From: CAJJDF01 sp965657945
GTDB lineage: Bacteria > Bacteroidota > Bacteroidia > Flavobacteriales_D > CAJJDF01
Reading direction: 5' to 3'
Assembly: GCA_965657945.1 (NCBI GenBank)
Contig: CBFHPW010000036.1
Coordinates: forward strand, 1-13,793
Length of the DNA: 13,793 nucleotides
In this document: piece after piece, positions 6,333 to 13,793 of the stretch
How the letters are laid out: every line of letters begins with the position of its first letter
How positions within the stretch are numbered: the first letter of the stretch is position 1
Position numbers and translations under genes: made by a program
The notes under the pieces: model-generated
Told to the model about the DNA's origin: nothing
Databases searched by the model: none
What the model saw: only the letters and a program-made list of their open reading frames with translations

Positions 6333-7337
6333 TTAGTTCAATATTTTAAACAAGAGTTCTTTCAACAAGTCGTTGTGGCTTGCCGAGGTGTTGTTTACTC
6401 CTTTTGATTTAAGGTCATATTCTTTCAGGTACTTGATTATTTTCACCAATTTGGTAGGAGAATAATGACGTGCGGCAAGTTTGTAATCTTTTACAAAGTA
6501 TGGAGAGATACCAGCCTCTTTTGCCAGCGCATTGTCATTTCCTTTGTTTTTAGAAAATGCGACAACGCTTACTTTAGAAAAATAAGAGAATAAAAACCCT
6601 ACTGTCAGGACAAATGGATGGGCCTTTTCATTTTTTCCAAAATAGTGAGCGATTTTATACGCTGCTTCTTGATTTTTGGTAGAAATTGCATGTTGCAATT
6701 CAAAAACATTAAAGTCTTTACTTATCCCTATATGATCTTCAATGGCATGAGAAGAAATTTCACCTCCAGGCTTAAGAATCATAGCAAGCTTAGCTAATTC
6801 ATTCTCTATTTTGCTCAAATCATTCCCTAAATACTCGGCCAAAAGGGATGCATTACGTCCATCTATCTTCAATTTATGTCTTTTTACTTGGTTTTCAATC
6901 CAAGCGGATAGTTGGTAATCTTTAATTTTTGCTGCGGTAAAATAAACAGTGTTTTTTGCAATTACTTTCGTAATGGCTTTTCTTTTATCAAGTTTTTTGT
7001 ACTTGTAACAAAACACCAAAATAGTGGAAGGTTGGGGCTGTTTAAAATAGTTTTCGAATTGATCTAGTGCCTTGTTCAGGTGCTGAGCTTCTTTTATTAT
7101 TACTACCTGCTTGTCGCTCATCATGGGAAATCGCTTGCAAGTTTCTATGATTTGATTCGGATCCGAATCTTTTCCGTAAAAAAATATTTGATTAAAATCC
7201 TTTTCGTGTTCTTCCAGTACATTTTCTTCTATGTAATCCGAAATCATATCAATAAAATATGTTTCTTCCCCTTCCAAAAAATAAATAGGTTGGAGTTTCT
7301 TTTCTTTTACATCGGTTAATATTTCTTGGTGATTCAT
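6333..7337 (-). CDS. holA: DNA polymerase III subunit delta
   Basis: The 334-residue protein matches HolA, the clamp-loader subunit (delta) that pries open the sliding clamp ring. N-terminal PIYFLEGEETYFIDMISDYI (17-36) is the family opening; delta lacks a working ATP site, and no Walker A motif is visible. The middle carries YLGNDLSKIENELAKL, a conserved delta segment, and the C-terminal helical domain ends LLKELLFKILN. Length and order are normal. The gene leads a minus-strand run with the lipoprotein, thioredoxin-fold protein and YqgE, and is divergent from recN across 105 bases. A TAnnTTTG box lies only 7 bases before its ATG. It works with the DnaX product encoded earlier in the window. 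Confidence 0.94.
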   Translation of the reverse strand: MNHQEILTDVKEKKLQPIYFLEGEETYFIDMISDYIEENVLEEHEKDFNQIFFYGKDSDPNQIIETCKRFPMMSDKQVVIIKEAQHLNKALDQFENYFKQPQPSTILVFCYKYKKLDKRKAITKVIAKNTVYFTAAKIKDYQLSAWIENQVKRHKLKIDGRNASLLAEYLGNDLSKIENELAKLAMILKPGGEISSHAIEDHIGISKDFNVFELQHAISTKNQEAAYKIAHYFGKNEKAHPFVLTVGFLFSYFSKVSVVAFSKNKGNDNALAKEAGISPYFVKDYKLAARHYSPTKLVKIIKYLKEYDLKSKGVNNTSASHNDLLKELLFKILN

Positions 7338-7344
7338 AGGTGAA

Positions 7345-7352
7345 CAAAGTTA
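7345..7352 (-). promoter_or_regulatory. candidate -7 box of holA, almost touching the start codon
   Basis: On the minus strand, 7352 to 7345 reads TAACTTTG, an exact TAnnTTTG match. Only 7 bases separate it from the holA ATG (7337), so the predicted transcript would have a leader of just a few bases. No clear -33 TTG stands at the right distance; the upstream stretch is T-rich. It could therefore be a chance match in AT-rich DNA. Confidence 0.4.
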
Positions 7353-7401
7353 TCAAAAAACACAAAAAAGTAAGGAAAATTCTGAAATAAAAGTTTCGTA
7401 A

Positions 7402-7417
7402 AACTATTGAAATAGTT
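7402..7417. repeat. perfect inverted repeat upstream of recN, possible operator
   Basis: AACTATT (7402-7408), GA, AATAGTT (7411-7417) is a dyad with perfect 7-base arms and a 2-base centre. It covers the TTG (7407-7409) that could serve as the -33 element of recN, so a bound regulator could block transcription. It does not match the E. coli (CTGT-N8-ACAG) or Bacillus (GAAC-N4-GTTC) LexA boxes. No regulator is encoded nearby. Confidence 0.4.
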
Positions 7418-7439
7418 CACAATCTGTTTTGTACTTTTG
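7407..7439 (+). promoter_or_regulatory. candidate recN promoter
   Basis: TACTTTTG (7432-7439) is an exact TAnnTTTG -7 box. TTG (7407-7409) lies 22 bases upstream as a possible -33 element, a slightly long spacing. Transcription would begin about 4 bases after the box, at or next to the GTG start codon at 7443. That would make the mRNA leaderless or nearly so. Confidence 0.5.
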
Positions 7440-7442
7440 TGC

Positions 7443-9095
7443 GTGCTATCGAAGATAAAAATAAAGAATTACGCCCTCATTAATGAGTTAGAAATAAACT
7501 TTTATTCGGGGTTCTCTGCAATTACAGGTGAAACTGGTGCCGGAAAATCCATTATTCTAGGAGCATTAGGACTTACACTTGGTGAGAGAGTGGAAGGCTC
7601 TGTGTTGAACAATGGTTCTAAGAAGTGTGTGATTGAAACTTGGTTTGAAGTAAGCAACCTAAACCTTCAGTACTTTTTTGTTCAACATGAGTTAGATTAC
7701 GAATCTGAGACAATTTTGAGAAGAGAAGTCTTGCCGTCAGGTAAGTCAAGAGCTTTTATCAATGATACGCCTGTTTCTTTGTCTGTTTTGAAACAATTAA
7801 GCGAAAAACTGATTGATGTTCATTCCCAACATCAAACACTGTTGCTCAATACGAGCGAATACCAACTGGGAATTGTAGATGCGAATGCCCGCAACGAAAA
7901 ATTGAGAGCAGATTTTTCTTCGGAATATAATGTGTACAAAAAAATAAAAACAGAATTAGACGAGCTGCAAGAGAGAGAATTGAAATTGAAAGCGGATTTA
8001 GATTATTTTCAGTTTCAGTTTGATGAGCTCGAAGCCCTTAATTTGGAGCAAATTCAGGAAGATGAGATGCAAGAAGAGCTTGATTTGCTCAACAATGCTG
8101 AATTTATAAAAGCAAGTTTCAACAAAGCATTTGAGCTACTTGATAATGAAATGGGAATTATTAGCCAACTCCAAGAAGCCAATCATTCATTGGCCTCTGT
8201 TTCTGATTCGAGTAAAAAAACCAAAGAAATTTTTGAACGAATTCATTCTTCTTTGATCGAATTGGAGGACATAAAATCAGAAATTGAAGAAACAAATGAA
8301 GAGATTGTGTTTGACTCGGATAGGATAGAAGTACTGTCAGAAACTCTCAATTTGTTGCAATCTAGTTACCAAAAACACCGAACAGATTCTGTTCATGAAT
8401 TGATAGAAAAAAGAAACAGTATTGAATCTAATTTGTTATTGGCTTCAAACTTTGATGAAGAAATTCAAAAATTAACCAAAAATCTCAAAGACCAATTCAG
8501 CTCCCTAGAAAAAATAGGGGAGAAGTTGAGTAAATCAAGATTATCTGTTTTTGAAACAATAGAAACCGAAATTAACGAAATGCTAGATGGCTTGGGAATG
8601 AAAGATGCCCAAATTCAGCTGCAATGTGAAACAAGAAAGGAGTTTTCGGCTAATGGAAATGACCTGATTCAAATTTTGTTTAAAGCGAATAAAGGCGGCA
8701 GTTTTAATCCAATAGCAAAAGTTGCTTCGGGAGGAGAATTATCGCGTCTTATGTTGTGTATCAAAACCAATTTGGCTCAAAAGAAACAATTGCCATCCTT
8801 GATATTTGATGAAATAGACACTGGGGTTTCGGGTGATATTGCCTCTAAAATGGCCGAAATGATGAAACGCATCAGTGCCAATTCACAAGTATTGGCTATT
8901 ACCCATTTACCGCAAATTGCCAGTAGAGGTGACGCTCATTACAAAGTGTATAAAACCACAGATGAACAGTCTACTTACACCAAAATGAAAGTGCTGACTG
9001 AGGAAAGTAGAGTAGTGGAAATAGCCAAAATGCTGAGTGGGAGTGAGGTTAGCGAAGCAGCTCTAGAAAATGCCAAAACGCTTCTCAAGAGCTAA
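7443..9095 (+). CDS. recN: DNA repair protein RecN (SMC-like ATPase)
   Basis: RecN is a cytoplasmic SMC-like ATPase that holds broken DNA ends together during recombinational repair of double-strand breaks. The protein has about 550 residues, the family norm. Walker A GETGAGKS lies at 29-36. A long coiled-coil stretch rich in E, K, L and Q fills the middle (about 150-370). The ABC signature ASGGELSRLML is near 428, and Walker B LIFDEIDTGVSG near 453. I chose the GTG at 7443 because it gives MLSKIKIKNYALINELEINF, which fits the usual family N-terminus; a TTG at 7437 is also in frame but lies inside the promoter box. No in-frame ATG exists before the Walker A motif. The gene is divergent from holA and ends 16 bases before the convergent hydrolase gene. 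Confidence 0.95.
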   Translation: MLSKIKIKNYALINELEINFYSGFSAITGETGAGKSIILGALGLTLGERVEGSVLNNGSKKCVIETWFEVSNLNLQYFFVQHELDYESETILRREVLPSGKSRAFINDTPVSLSVLKQLSEKLIDVHSQHQTLLLNTSEYQLGIVDANARNEKLRADFSSEYNVYKKIKTELDELQERELKLKADLDYFQFQFDELEALNLEQIQEDEMQEELDLLNNAEFIKASFNKAFELLDNEMGIISQLQEANHSLASVSDSSKKTKEIFERIHSSLIELEDIKSEIEETNEEIVFDSDRIEVLSETLNLLQSSYQKHRTDSVHELIEKRNSIESNLLLASNFDEEIQKLTKNLKDQFSSLEKIGEKLSKSRLSVFETIETEINEMLDGLGMKDAQIQLQCETRKEFSANGNDLIQILFKANKGGSFNPIAKVASGGELSRLMLCIKTNLAQKKQLPSLIFDEIDTGVSGDIASKMAEMMKRISANSQVLAITHLPQIASRGDAHYKVYKTTDEQSTYTKMKVLTEESRVVEIAKMLSGSEVSEAALENAKTLLKS

Positions 9096-9111
9096 TCCCA
9101 AAATTATTCTT

Positions 9112-9741
9112 TTACCTAAATAAATTACTTAGCACTTCGGGATAAATTTTGTGATCTCCTTGGTACCGAATTACCTCTAGTTGAAATTTTTCTTCCTTGT
9201 AAAGTTCAATTTGTTTTGAAGCCAGTTCCAGAGGAATGAATTGATCAGAATCTCCCAGTACTAATTGAATGGGAAACGACTTTAGGTGTTGAGAACTTAG
9301 CACATCTTCAGGAATATCGCCTGCCCAAATGATAAATCGCTTTGGACAAAACTTAGAAGAATTAATCCATCTACTAGCTGTTGCAGATCCTTGCGAAAAA
9401 CCAAGAATCGTTATTTCAGCATTGGGATGATTCTGTTGAACTTGTTTGAGTAAAGAATTCAAGAAAAATTCCTGGTCAATGATTTCATTTTTACGGTCTT
9501 CTTTGGTCATCCAAGAGGCCACAACTCTTCCGCTCATTCCGTTCCAATAGAACCTGCTTAAACCCTCCGGTGCATAAACCGGTGTTTTGGATTCTTCAAG
9601 AAAGTCAAATTTTTTGAGAAAGAAAGAAGCCAATTGAGCATAACCATGAAGCGCAATTACCACGTCTTTCGCTTTTTTGTTCTCACTATTTTTACTAAAA
9701 ACACGGGCTGTTTTTTGTGTTTTGATAAATATTTCTTTCAT
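9112..9741 (-). CDS. alpha/beta hydrolase, phospholipase/carboxylesterase-like
   Basis: The 209-residue protein shows an alpha/beta hydrolase core: oxyanion-loop segment LHGYAQ (31-36), nucleophile elbow GFSQGSA with S116, a probable acid at D166 in LGDSDQFIP, and the catalytic histidine H197 in QGDHKIYP. The block APEGLSRFYWNGMSGRVVASWMTKEDR (58-83, approximately) is characteristic of a Bacteroidota subgroup of the serine esterase family related to YpfH and carboxylesterases. No signal peptide is present, so it should be cytoplasmic. The substrate is unknown. ATG at 9741 is the natural start. It is convergent with recN and divergent from the DUF5606 gene; no promoter consensus stood out in the 94 bases between those starts. 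Confidence 0.88.
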   Translation of the reverse strand: MKEIFIKTQKTARVFSKNSENKKAKDVVIALHGYAQLASFFLKKFDFLEESKTPVYAPEGLSRFYWNGMSGRVVASWMTKEDRKNEIIDQEFFLNSLLKQVQQNHPNAEITILGFSQGSATASRWINSSKFCPKRFIIWAGDIPEDVLSSQHLKSFPIQLVLGDSDQFIPLELASKQIELYKEEKFQLEVIRYQGDHKIYPEVLSNLFR

Positions 9742-9835
9742 TTGCAGACTTTCTTTGTGTGGTTAATGATAGTATTTTTATTGTTTACCACAAATCGAAA
9801 AGGAAAAAATAAATGACGATCTTAAATAATAGACA

Positions 9836-10240
9836 ATGAATATAGATGGAATAATCTCAATTTCTGGAAAGCCAGGACTTTTTAAAGTAGTATCCCAAGG
9901 TGCAAACAGAATTATAATTGAAGATGTAGAAACTGGAAGAAGAAAGCCAGCATTTGCTTCGAGTAAAGTAATTTCATTAGCAGACATTACTATTTTTGGT
10001 CATGTGGATGATTTGTCTTTAGGAGAAGTATTCGGAAAAATTTACGACAAAGAAGGTGGTAAAGTGTCTAAATCTCACAAAACCGATCCAGCTGAATTGA
10101 GAGCGTATTTTGAATCTGTTTGGGAAGAGTACAACGATCAGGAAGTGAAAGATCACGACATCAGAAAAGTATTTCAATGGTACAACTTGTTGGCTACCAA
10201 CGATGTATTTGTGAAAGAAGTAAAAGAAGAGGAAGAATAA
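9836..10240 (+). CDS. DUF5606/DUF6852 family protein
   Basis: This 134-residue protein matches a small family found across Bacteroidota. The N-terminal part, NIDGIISISGKPGLFKVVSQG and IIEDVETGRRKPAFASSKVISLADI (to about residue 52), looks like a compact beta domain (DUF5606). The C-terminal part, TDPAELRAYFESVWEEYN to VFQWYNLL (about 83-118), is the DUF6852 helical region, followed by an acidic tail. No signal or membrane segment is seen, so it is cytoplasmic. Its function has not been established to my knowledge. The ATG at 9836 begins with the conserved MNIDGI. The gene stands alone on the plus strand and ends only 7 bases before the stop of lptB on the other strand. Confidence 0.9.
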   Translation: MNIDGIISISGKPGLFKVVSQGANRIIIEDVETGRRKPAFASSKVISLADITIFGHVDDLSLGEVFGKIYDKEGGKVSKSHKTDPAELRAYFESVWEEYNDQEVKDHDIRKVFQWYNLLATNDVFVKEVKEEEE

Positions 10241-10247
10241 TTCTCCT

Positions 10248-10982
10248 TTATAGATTTTTTTCTCGGAAGATGAAATTTTGACCCAAATACACTTTTCTCA
10301 CCATTTCGTCTTCCACCAATTCTCTTGGTTTTCCTGCTTTCAGAATGTTTCCCTCAAACATCAAGTAAGTTCTATCAGTAATTGCCAAAGTTTCTTGCAC
10401 ATTGTGGTCCGTGATAAGGACTCCAATGTTTTTTTGTTTTAGCTTGGATACTATTGCCTGAATATCTTCCACTGCTACCGGATCCACACCAGCAAATGGT
10501 TCGTCCAACAAAATAAATTTTGGGTCAGAGGCAAGAGCTCGAGCAATCTCGACTCTTCTTTTCTGTCCTCCTGACAATGATTGCCCCATGGTTTTTCTGT
10601 GCTCAGTAAGTCCAAATTCGTCTAGCAATTCCTCTAATCTTTCTTTTCTTTGATTTTTGTCTTTGATGAATAGCTCGAGAATAGCTGTAATGTTATCCTC
10701 CACTGATAGATTTCTAAAAACAGATACTTCTTGTGGCAAATATCCAATTCCCATTTGAGCTCTTTTATACATCGGAAAAGAGGTGATGTCTTTCCCGTCA
10801 AATAATACCTGACCTACATTGGGTCTTACCAATCCCACAATCATGTAAAAACTTGTTGTTTTGCCTGCCCCATTTGGTCCCAACAATCCTACAATTTCTC
10901 CCTGATTTACTTCCAAAGAAACATCCTTGACGACTTCCTTTCCGTTGTAAATTTTCTTTAAATTGTTGGCTATTATTTGCAT
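10248..10982 (-). CDS. lptB: LPS export ABC transporter ATP-binding protein LptB
   Basis: The 244-residue protein is the ATPase that powers extraction of lipopolysaccharide from the inner membrane, together with LptF/LptG and LptC. Motifs are Walker A GPNGAGKT (35-42), Q-loop Q84 in YLPQEVSVFR, signature LSGGQKRRVEIARAL (136-150), Walker B FILLDEPFAGVDP (156-168) and switch histidine H193 in TDHNVQETL. The YLPQE and GVDPVAVEDIQ segments separate LptB from generic ABC ATPases. The ATG at 10982 lies 9 bases after the stop of the DUF5686 gene, so it is the last gene of the tatC-DUF5686-lptB run. No membrane partner is encoded in the window, as is usual for Bacteroidota. Confidence 0.95.
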   Translation of the reverse strand: MQIIANNLKKIYNGKEVVKDVSLEVNQGEIVGLLGPNGAGKTTSFYMIVGLVRPNVGQVLFDGKDITSFPMYKRAQMGIGYLPQEVSVFRNLSVEDNITAILELFIKDKNQRKERLEELLDEFGLTEHRKTMGQSLSGGQKRRVEIARALASDPKFILLDEPFAGVDPVAVEDIQAIVSKLKQKNIGVLITDHNVQETLAITDRTYLMFEGNILKAGKPRELVEDEMVRKVYLGQNFIFREKNL

Positions 10983-10991
10983 AGGTATGAG

Positions 10992-13478
10992 TTAAAATTC
11001 AAATTGTAGTTTGGCTCTTATTCCAAATCGAAGAACGTTAATGTCTTGCGCGTTATTGTCTAAATAAGTTAATCGCCACAACGCATCTACTCTCAATATT
11101 TTGAATATGTTTTCAATTCCGGCACTAACCTCGGCATAAGGCCTGTCAGACAATGAGCCAGAGAAAGTTGGGAGATCCAAAACTGTAGCATGGCGATCAT
11201 TCAGTTGTCCATAAACCACCTTTGCAGTCACAAGTTCTCGCCATTTTAGTTTTCTTAACAGTGGAATTCGGTTTAAAAATACTCCGCCAAAATAGTGAGC
11301 CACCGAAAGCGAGATGTATTCATCGCTCATAAATTCACCAATATTCATGGCATTAAAGTCATTTGTGTAGCCCCAGGTTTCGTTTCCATTATGAATAAAT
11401 AGAAAAGGAAAAGGAACTGTTCCCCATAATTTTCCTATTTCCAAATCATACCTAAAAATCCCCCAATAACCCAACAGAACTCTATCTTTTACACTGAATT
11501 TTAATTTTTGATAATCGTATCCGCTGTTCAAAACTCCTTTTATTCCAAACGAAGCCTCCAGCTCAAAAATTGGTTTTACAGAACCTAGGCTAATTCGATT
11601 AAATTCTCCAGATACAAATTTTTCATCTTTGGCAAATCTCATTCCGAGAGTCACTTCCGAGTTGTACAAACTGTTCACAGAAGTGGTTACCGCTCCTTGG
11701 GTTTTGGAATATGTCAGTACATCACCAAGCGCCTCAATGTTGTAACTGCTGATAGAAATCGAATTGGAAAACCCTTCAAACCACTCGTGGAAATATTTGA
11801 TTCTTGCTCCTTCCAAGTTGATCAATTTGTTGTAAGGATTTCTTCTCAAAAAGGATGAGATGATGTTTTGGTTAAATGGTTCAAACAATTGTCGATCAAA
11901 TTGAGTCACATCATTTACATATTTTATATCAACAAGTCTTCTGGGTTTCTTTGATTTTGACAGAAAAAACTTAGTGCCTAAATTGAATTTCCATTTTTCA
12001 TCGGTTAAGCCATACGCCACATTTCCCTTAAACATGATTTGTGTACTAAAATCATTACTTGTTTGTATCCCGGCCGAAAATCTATGCCCTTCTATTGGAT
12101 TGAAACTGTAAATGGAAGAGTATGGACCCAACTCAATCGGGCCAAGTATTTTGTATCCAGTTACCAATGTTTGGATTACATCAATGTAAGTTTTTACGAT
12201 AGGCAGGTTCTTTACCGTATCAATCATGTGGTAAATTTTATTCTCCTTTTCGCTTAGTTTTATGTGTCGTTTCTCGTCCCAAAACTCAGAGGTTTTGTTT
12301 TGCACAGAATCCAAAACAAGGATATCTGTTCCTTTGTAAAACTCTTCATCGCGGGGTTTGTTAATGACAAAATCCTTGTAAGAAGTTGTTTTTCTGCCGT
12401 AAAACCCCTTTTGTTTATCACTTTCAAGAGGGTTTATGTCAGCGATTGTCTCGTCTAGTACCATCATCCAAACTTCCTCTACCACTTGTTCAAATGTTTG
12501 TTTTATACGATAGCTATTAATGAAATTAATATTGGCATCACCGGCAATTTCTGCTTCAAATACTTTCACGGCATAAGTGGTATCATGAATCCACATTTCT
12601 CCCACAAATGCCAAATCGCTTTTTCTTTTTGGCATAAATTCTAATTTGTAACACCAATTATTGTCAATGTAACCACTATCGGTTAAATACAATTTGTAAT
12701 GCAACAGCATATTGTTATTCAGAGGACTTATGAATTGTCTCCCAAACACATACATTGTATTGTCATACAAATTGATATTTTGATACATATCCCCTAAATA
12801 TTGAGAAATCGATTCATTTTCGGGACCAGAGATTTTGGTCGCTTTTATGATTTCTTTTTTCTCCTCTGGTTTTCTTTTGTAGTGATAATCAGATAAAGAT
12901 TCAATAATAAAAATAGGCAAATAGGGCTTTTCATCAGTCGAGTCTATCAATTCGAATACAAAATCGAACTTTTGAAAAACCTTTCGATTCATGAATTTCT
13001 CATCGAGGTTATTGAGGTCAAATTCAATTTTATTGTACACCTCATATTCGTAGGCATCAAGTTTCACTCTGTTGTTTATTTTTTTATTCTCAATCACCTT
13101 TTTAATCAAGGCGTGAGCAGGGTTTTCATCTTTCTTAGAACCCTCAACAACAAACTCGGTCAATATCTTTTCAGAGGTAGACAAGAAAACATCCACCTCT
13201 TGCGATTTATCTTTTTTAATTCCAATTGATTTGGGAGCGTATCCTACAAAAGTCACCAAAATAGAATCGCTGGAATAGTAACTTTCCAGAATATATTTTC
13301 CGTCTATATCCGAGGTGGTTCCGGTTTTTGTTCCTTTAAAAGAGATCGTAGCGAATGGAACAGTTTCTTTCGTAATTTCATCTCGAATTACTCCGTAAAC
13401 CTTTGTTTTTTGGCCAAAAGAGAATGTGCTTATAAAAAGAGCAAATACGAATGCAAAAAAATGATTGAGGTTAAACAT
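10992..13478 (-). CDS. DUF5686 outer-membrane protein with carboxypeptidase-regulatory-like domain
   Basis: The 828-residue protein starts with a signal peptide (MFNLNHFFAFVFALFISTFS, cut near residues 22-23 before QKTKVYG). A CarboxypepD_reg-like beta-sandwich follows at about 25-105 (GVIRDEITKETVPFATISF, TTSDIDGKY), the same plug-like domain seen at the N-terminus of many Bacteroidota TonB-dependent receptors. The rest matches DUF5686. Its C-terminal third alternates polar and aromatic residues and ends LRFGIRAKLQFEF, a typical outer-membrane beta-barrel terminus with a final Phe. No TonB receptor plug signature was seen. The function is unknown; transport or envelope assembly is a guess from structure and context. 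Its ATG overlaps the 3' end of tatC by 8 bases, and lptB follows after 9 bases, so co-translation is likely. Confidence 0.88.
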   Translation of the reverse strand: MFNLNHFFAFVFALFISTFSFGQKTKVYGVIRDEITKETVPFATISFKGTKTGTTSDIDGKYILESYYSSDSILVTFVGYAPKSIGIKKDKSQEVDVFLSTSEKILTEFVVEGSKKDENPAHALIKKVIENKKINNRVKLDAYEYEVYNKIEFDLNNLDEKFMNRKVFQKFDFVFELIDSTDEKPYLPIFIIESLSDYHYKRKPEEKKEIIKATKISGPENESISQYLGDMYQNINLYDNTMYVFGRQFISPLNNNMLLHYKLYLTDSGYIDNNWCYKLEFMPKRKSDLAFVGEMWIHDTTYAVKVFEAEIAGDANINFINSYRIKQTFEQVVEEVWMMVLDETIADINPLESDKQKGFYGRKTTSYKDFVINKPRDEEFYKGTDILVLDSVQNKTSEFWDEKRHIKLSEKENKIYHMIDTVKNLPIVKTYIDVIQTLVTGYKILGPIELGPYSSIYSFNPIEGHRFSAGIQTSNDFSTQIMFKGNVAYGLTDEKWKFNLGTKFFLSKSKKPRRLVDIKYVNDVTQFDRQLFEPFNQNIISSFLRRNPYNKLINLEGARIKYFHEWFEGFSNSISISSYNIEALGDVLTYSKTQGAVTTSVNSLYNSEVTLGMRFAKDEKFVSGEFNRISLGSVKPIFELEASFGIKGVLNSGYDYQKLKFSVKDRVLLGYWGIFRYDLEIGKLWGTVPFPFLFIHNGNETWGYTNDFNAMNIGEFMSDEYISLSVAHYFGGVFLNRIPLLRKLKWRELVTAKVVYGQLNDRHATVLDLPTFSGSLSDRPYAEVSAGIENIFKILRVDALWRLTYLDNNAQDINVLRFGIRAKLQFEF

Positions 13479-13793
13479 CTGCTTTTTGTTTGTTGATAAC
13501 TCTCCTCGAAATTACAATGCTCAATTCATACAATAACGAAACAGGTATAGCCACAATAACTTGGCTAATAAAGTCAGGTGGTGTAATGATAGCAGCTAAC
13601 ACTAAAATTCCAACCAAAGCATGTTTTCTATATTTTTTTAATACATCGGGAGTCATCATTCCCAGTTTGGTTAAAATAAAAATTACGATAGGTAGTTGAA
13701 AAAACAAACCACAAGCGATAGTGGAGGAAACAATTAGCGAATAATAAGAAGTAAAAGTAGGGGTAAGCTCTATACTTTGGGACATTTTGTAAA
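13471..13793 (-). CDS. tatC: Sec-independent protein translocase TatC, C-terminal part
   Basis: The frame is open to the window edge, so the first half of the gene is missing; the ATG at 13785 is internal. The visible 107 codons cover the last three or so transmembrane helices of TatC, the Tat receptor that recognises twin-arginine signal peptides at the inner membrane. Diagnostic segments are GLFFQLPIVIFIL, LGMMTPDVLKKYRKHALVGI, IITPPDFISQ and IPVSLLYELSIVISRR. The position of the conserved intramembrane glutamate (E. coli E170 in FEVP) appears to be a glutamine here (FQLP). The stop TAA (13471-13473) overlaps the start of the DUF5686 gene by 8 bases. Identification is secure despite truncation. 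Confidence 0.94.
   Translation of the reverse strand, partial: YKMSQSIELTPTFTSYYSLIVSSTIACGLFFQLPIVIFILTKLGMMTPDVLKKYRKHALVGILVLAAIITPPDFISQVIVAIPVSLLYELSIVISRRVINKQKADV

Noticed and set aside
7080..7319. Open frame on the plus strand within holA
   Set aside because: Its Phe/Tyr-rich product is the antisense of Lys/Glu-rich HolA codons; the HolA frame is the conserved one.
1..13793. CRISPR arrays, insertion sequences, tRNA genes, phage genes or defence systems
   Set aside because: No direct-repeat arrays, transposase or integrase motifs, tRNA-like cloverleaf sequences or phage proteins were seen; nearly all DNA is explained by housekeeping genes.

Overview
The window looks like an ordinary chromosomal segment of a Bacteroidota bacterium, most likely of the order Flavobacteriales. 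The DNA is clearly AT-rich. It encodes families typical of or restricted to that phylum: a DUF5606/DUF6852 protein, a DUF5686 outer-membrane barrel with a carboxypeptidase-regulatory-like domain, and a DUF1343/NamZ protein with the PSPNLPN and SVGRGT motifs. Shine-Dalgarno sequences are mostly absent, and several promoters fit the phylum's TAnnTTTG box. Genus cannot be determined. I see no rRNA, tRNA, CRISPR array, insertion sequence or prophage.

Layout. Positions 1-822: 3' part of a NamZ-like exo-N-acetylmuramidase gene. 900-2642: dnaX (DNA polymerase III tau/gamma), followed by an AT-rich hairpin and a strong bidirectional terminator. 2745-3017 (minus): an HU protein with a clear Bacteroidota promoter. 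3301-4803 (plus): an active-looking rhomboid protease and a class IV aminotransferase, probably co-transcribed. 7337 down to 4800 (minus): a four-gene run of holA (clamp-loader delta), a small lipoprotein, a thioredoxin-fold protein and YqgE/AlgH. 7443-9095 (plus): recN, divergent from holA. 9112-9741 (minus): an alpha/beta hydrolase. 9836-10240 (plus): the DUF5606 protein. 13793 down to 10248 (minus): tatC (truncated by the window edge), a large DUF5686 barrel protein and lptB, an envelope-biogenesis operon with overlapping or nearly touching genes.

Two themes stand out. The first is DNA replication and repair: two clamp-loader subunits (dnaX, holA), recN and HU. The second is the cell envelope: NamZ, rhomboid, lipoprotein, TatC, DUF5686 barrel and LptB. 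Genes are tightly packed, and three convergent pairs have almost no intergenic DNA.

The most interesting signal lies inside dnaX. A perfect 8-bp hairpin sits directly against a run of ten A residues, exactly at the end of the clamp-loader core. Stop codons follow at once in both alternative frames. This is a strong candidate for a slippage or frameshift site that makes a short gamma form from the same gene as the full-length tau form. The divergent holA/recN promoter region, with promoter boxes almost touching the start codons and a dyad over the recN -33 region, also deserves attention. No wholly new multi-gene system is evident.
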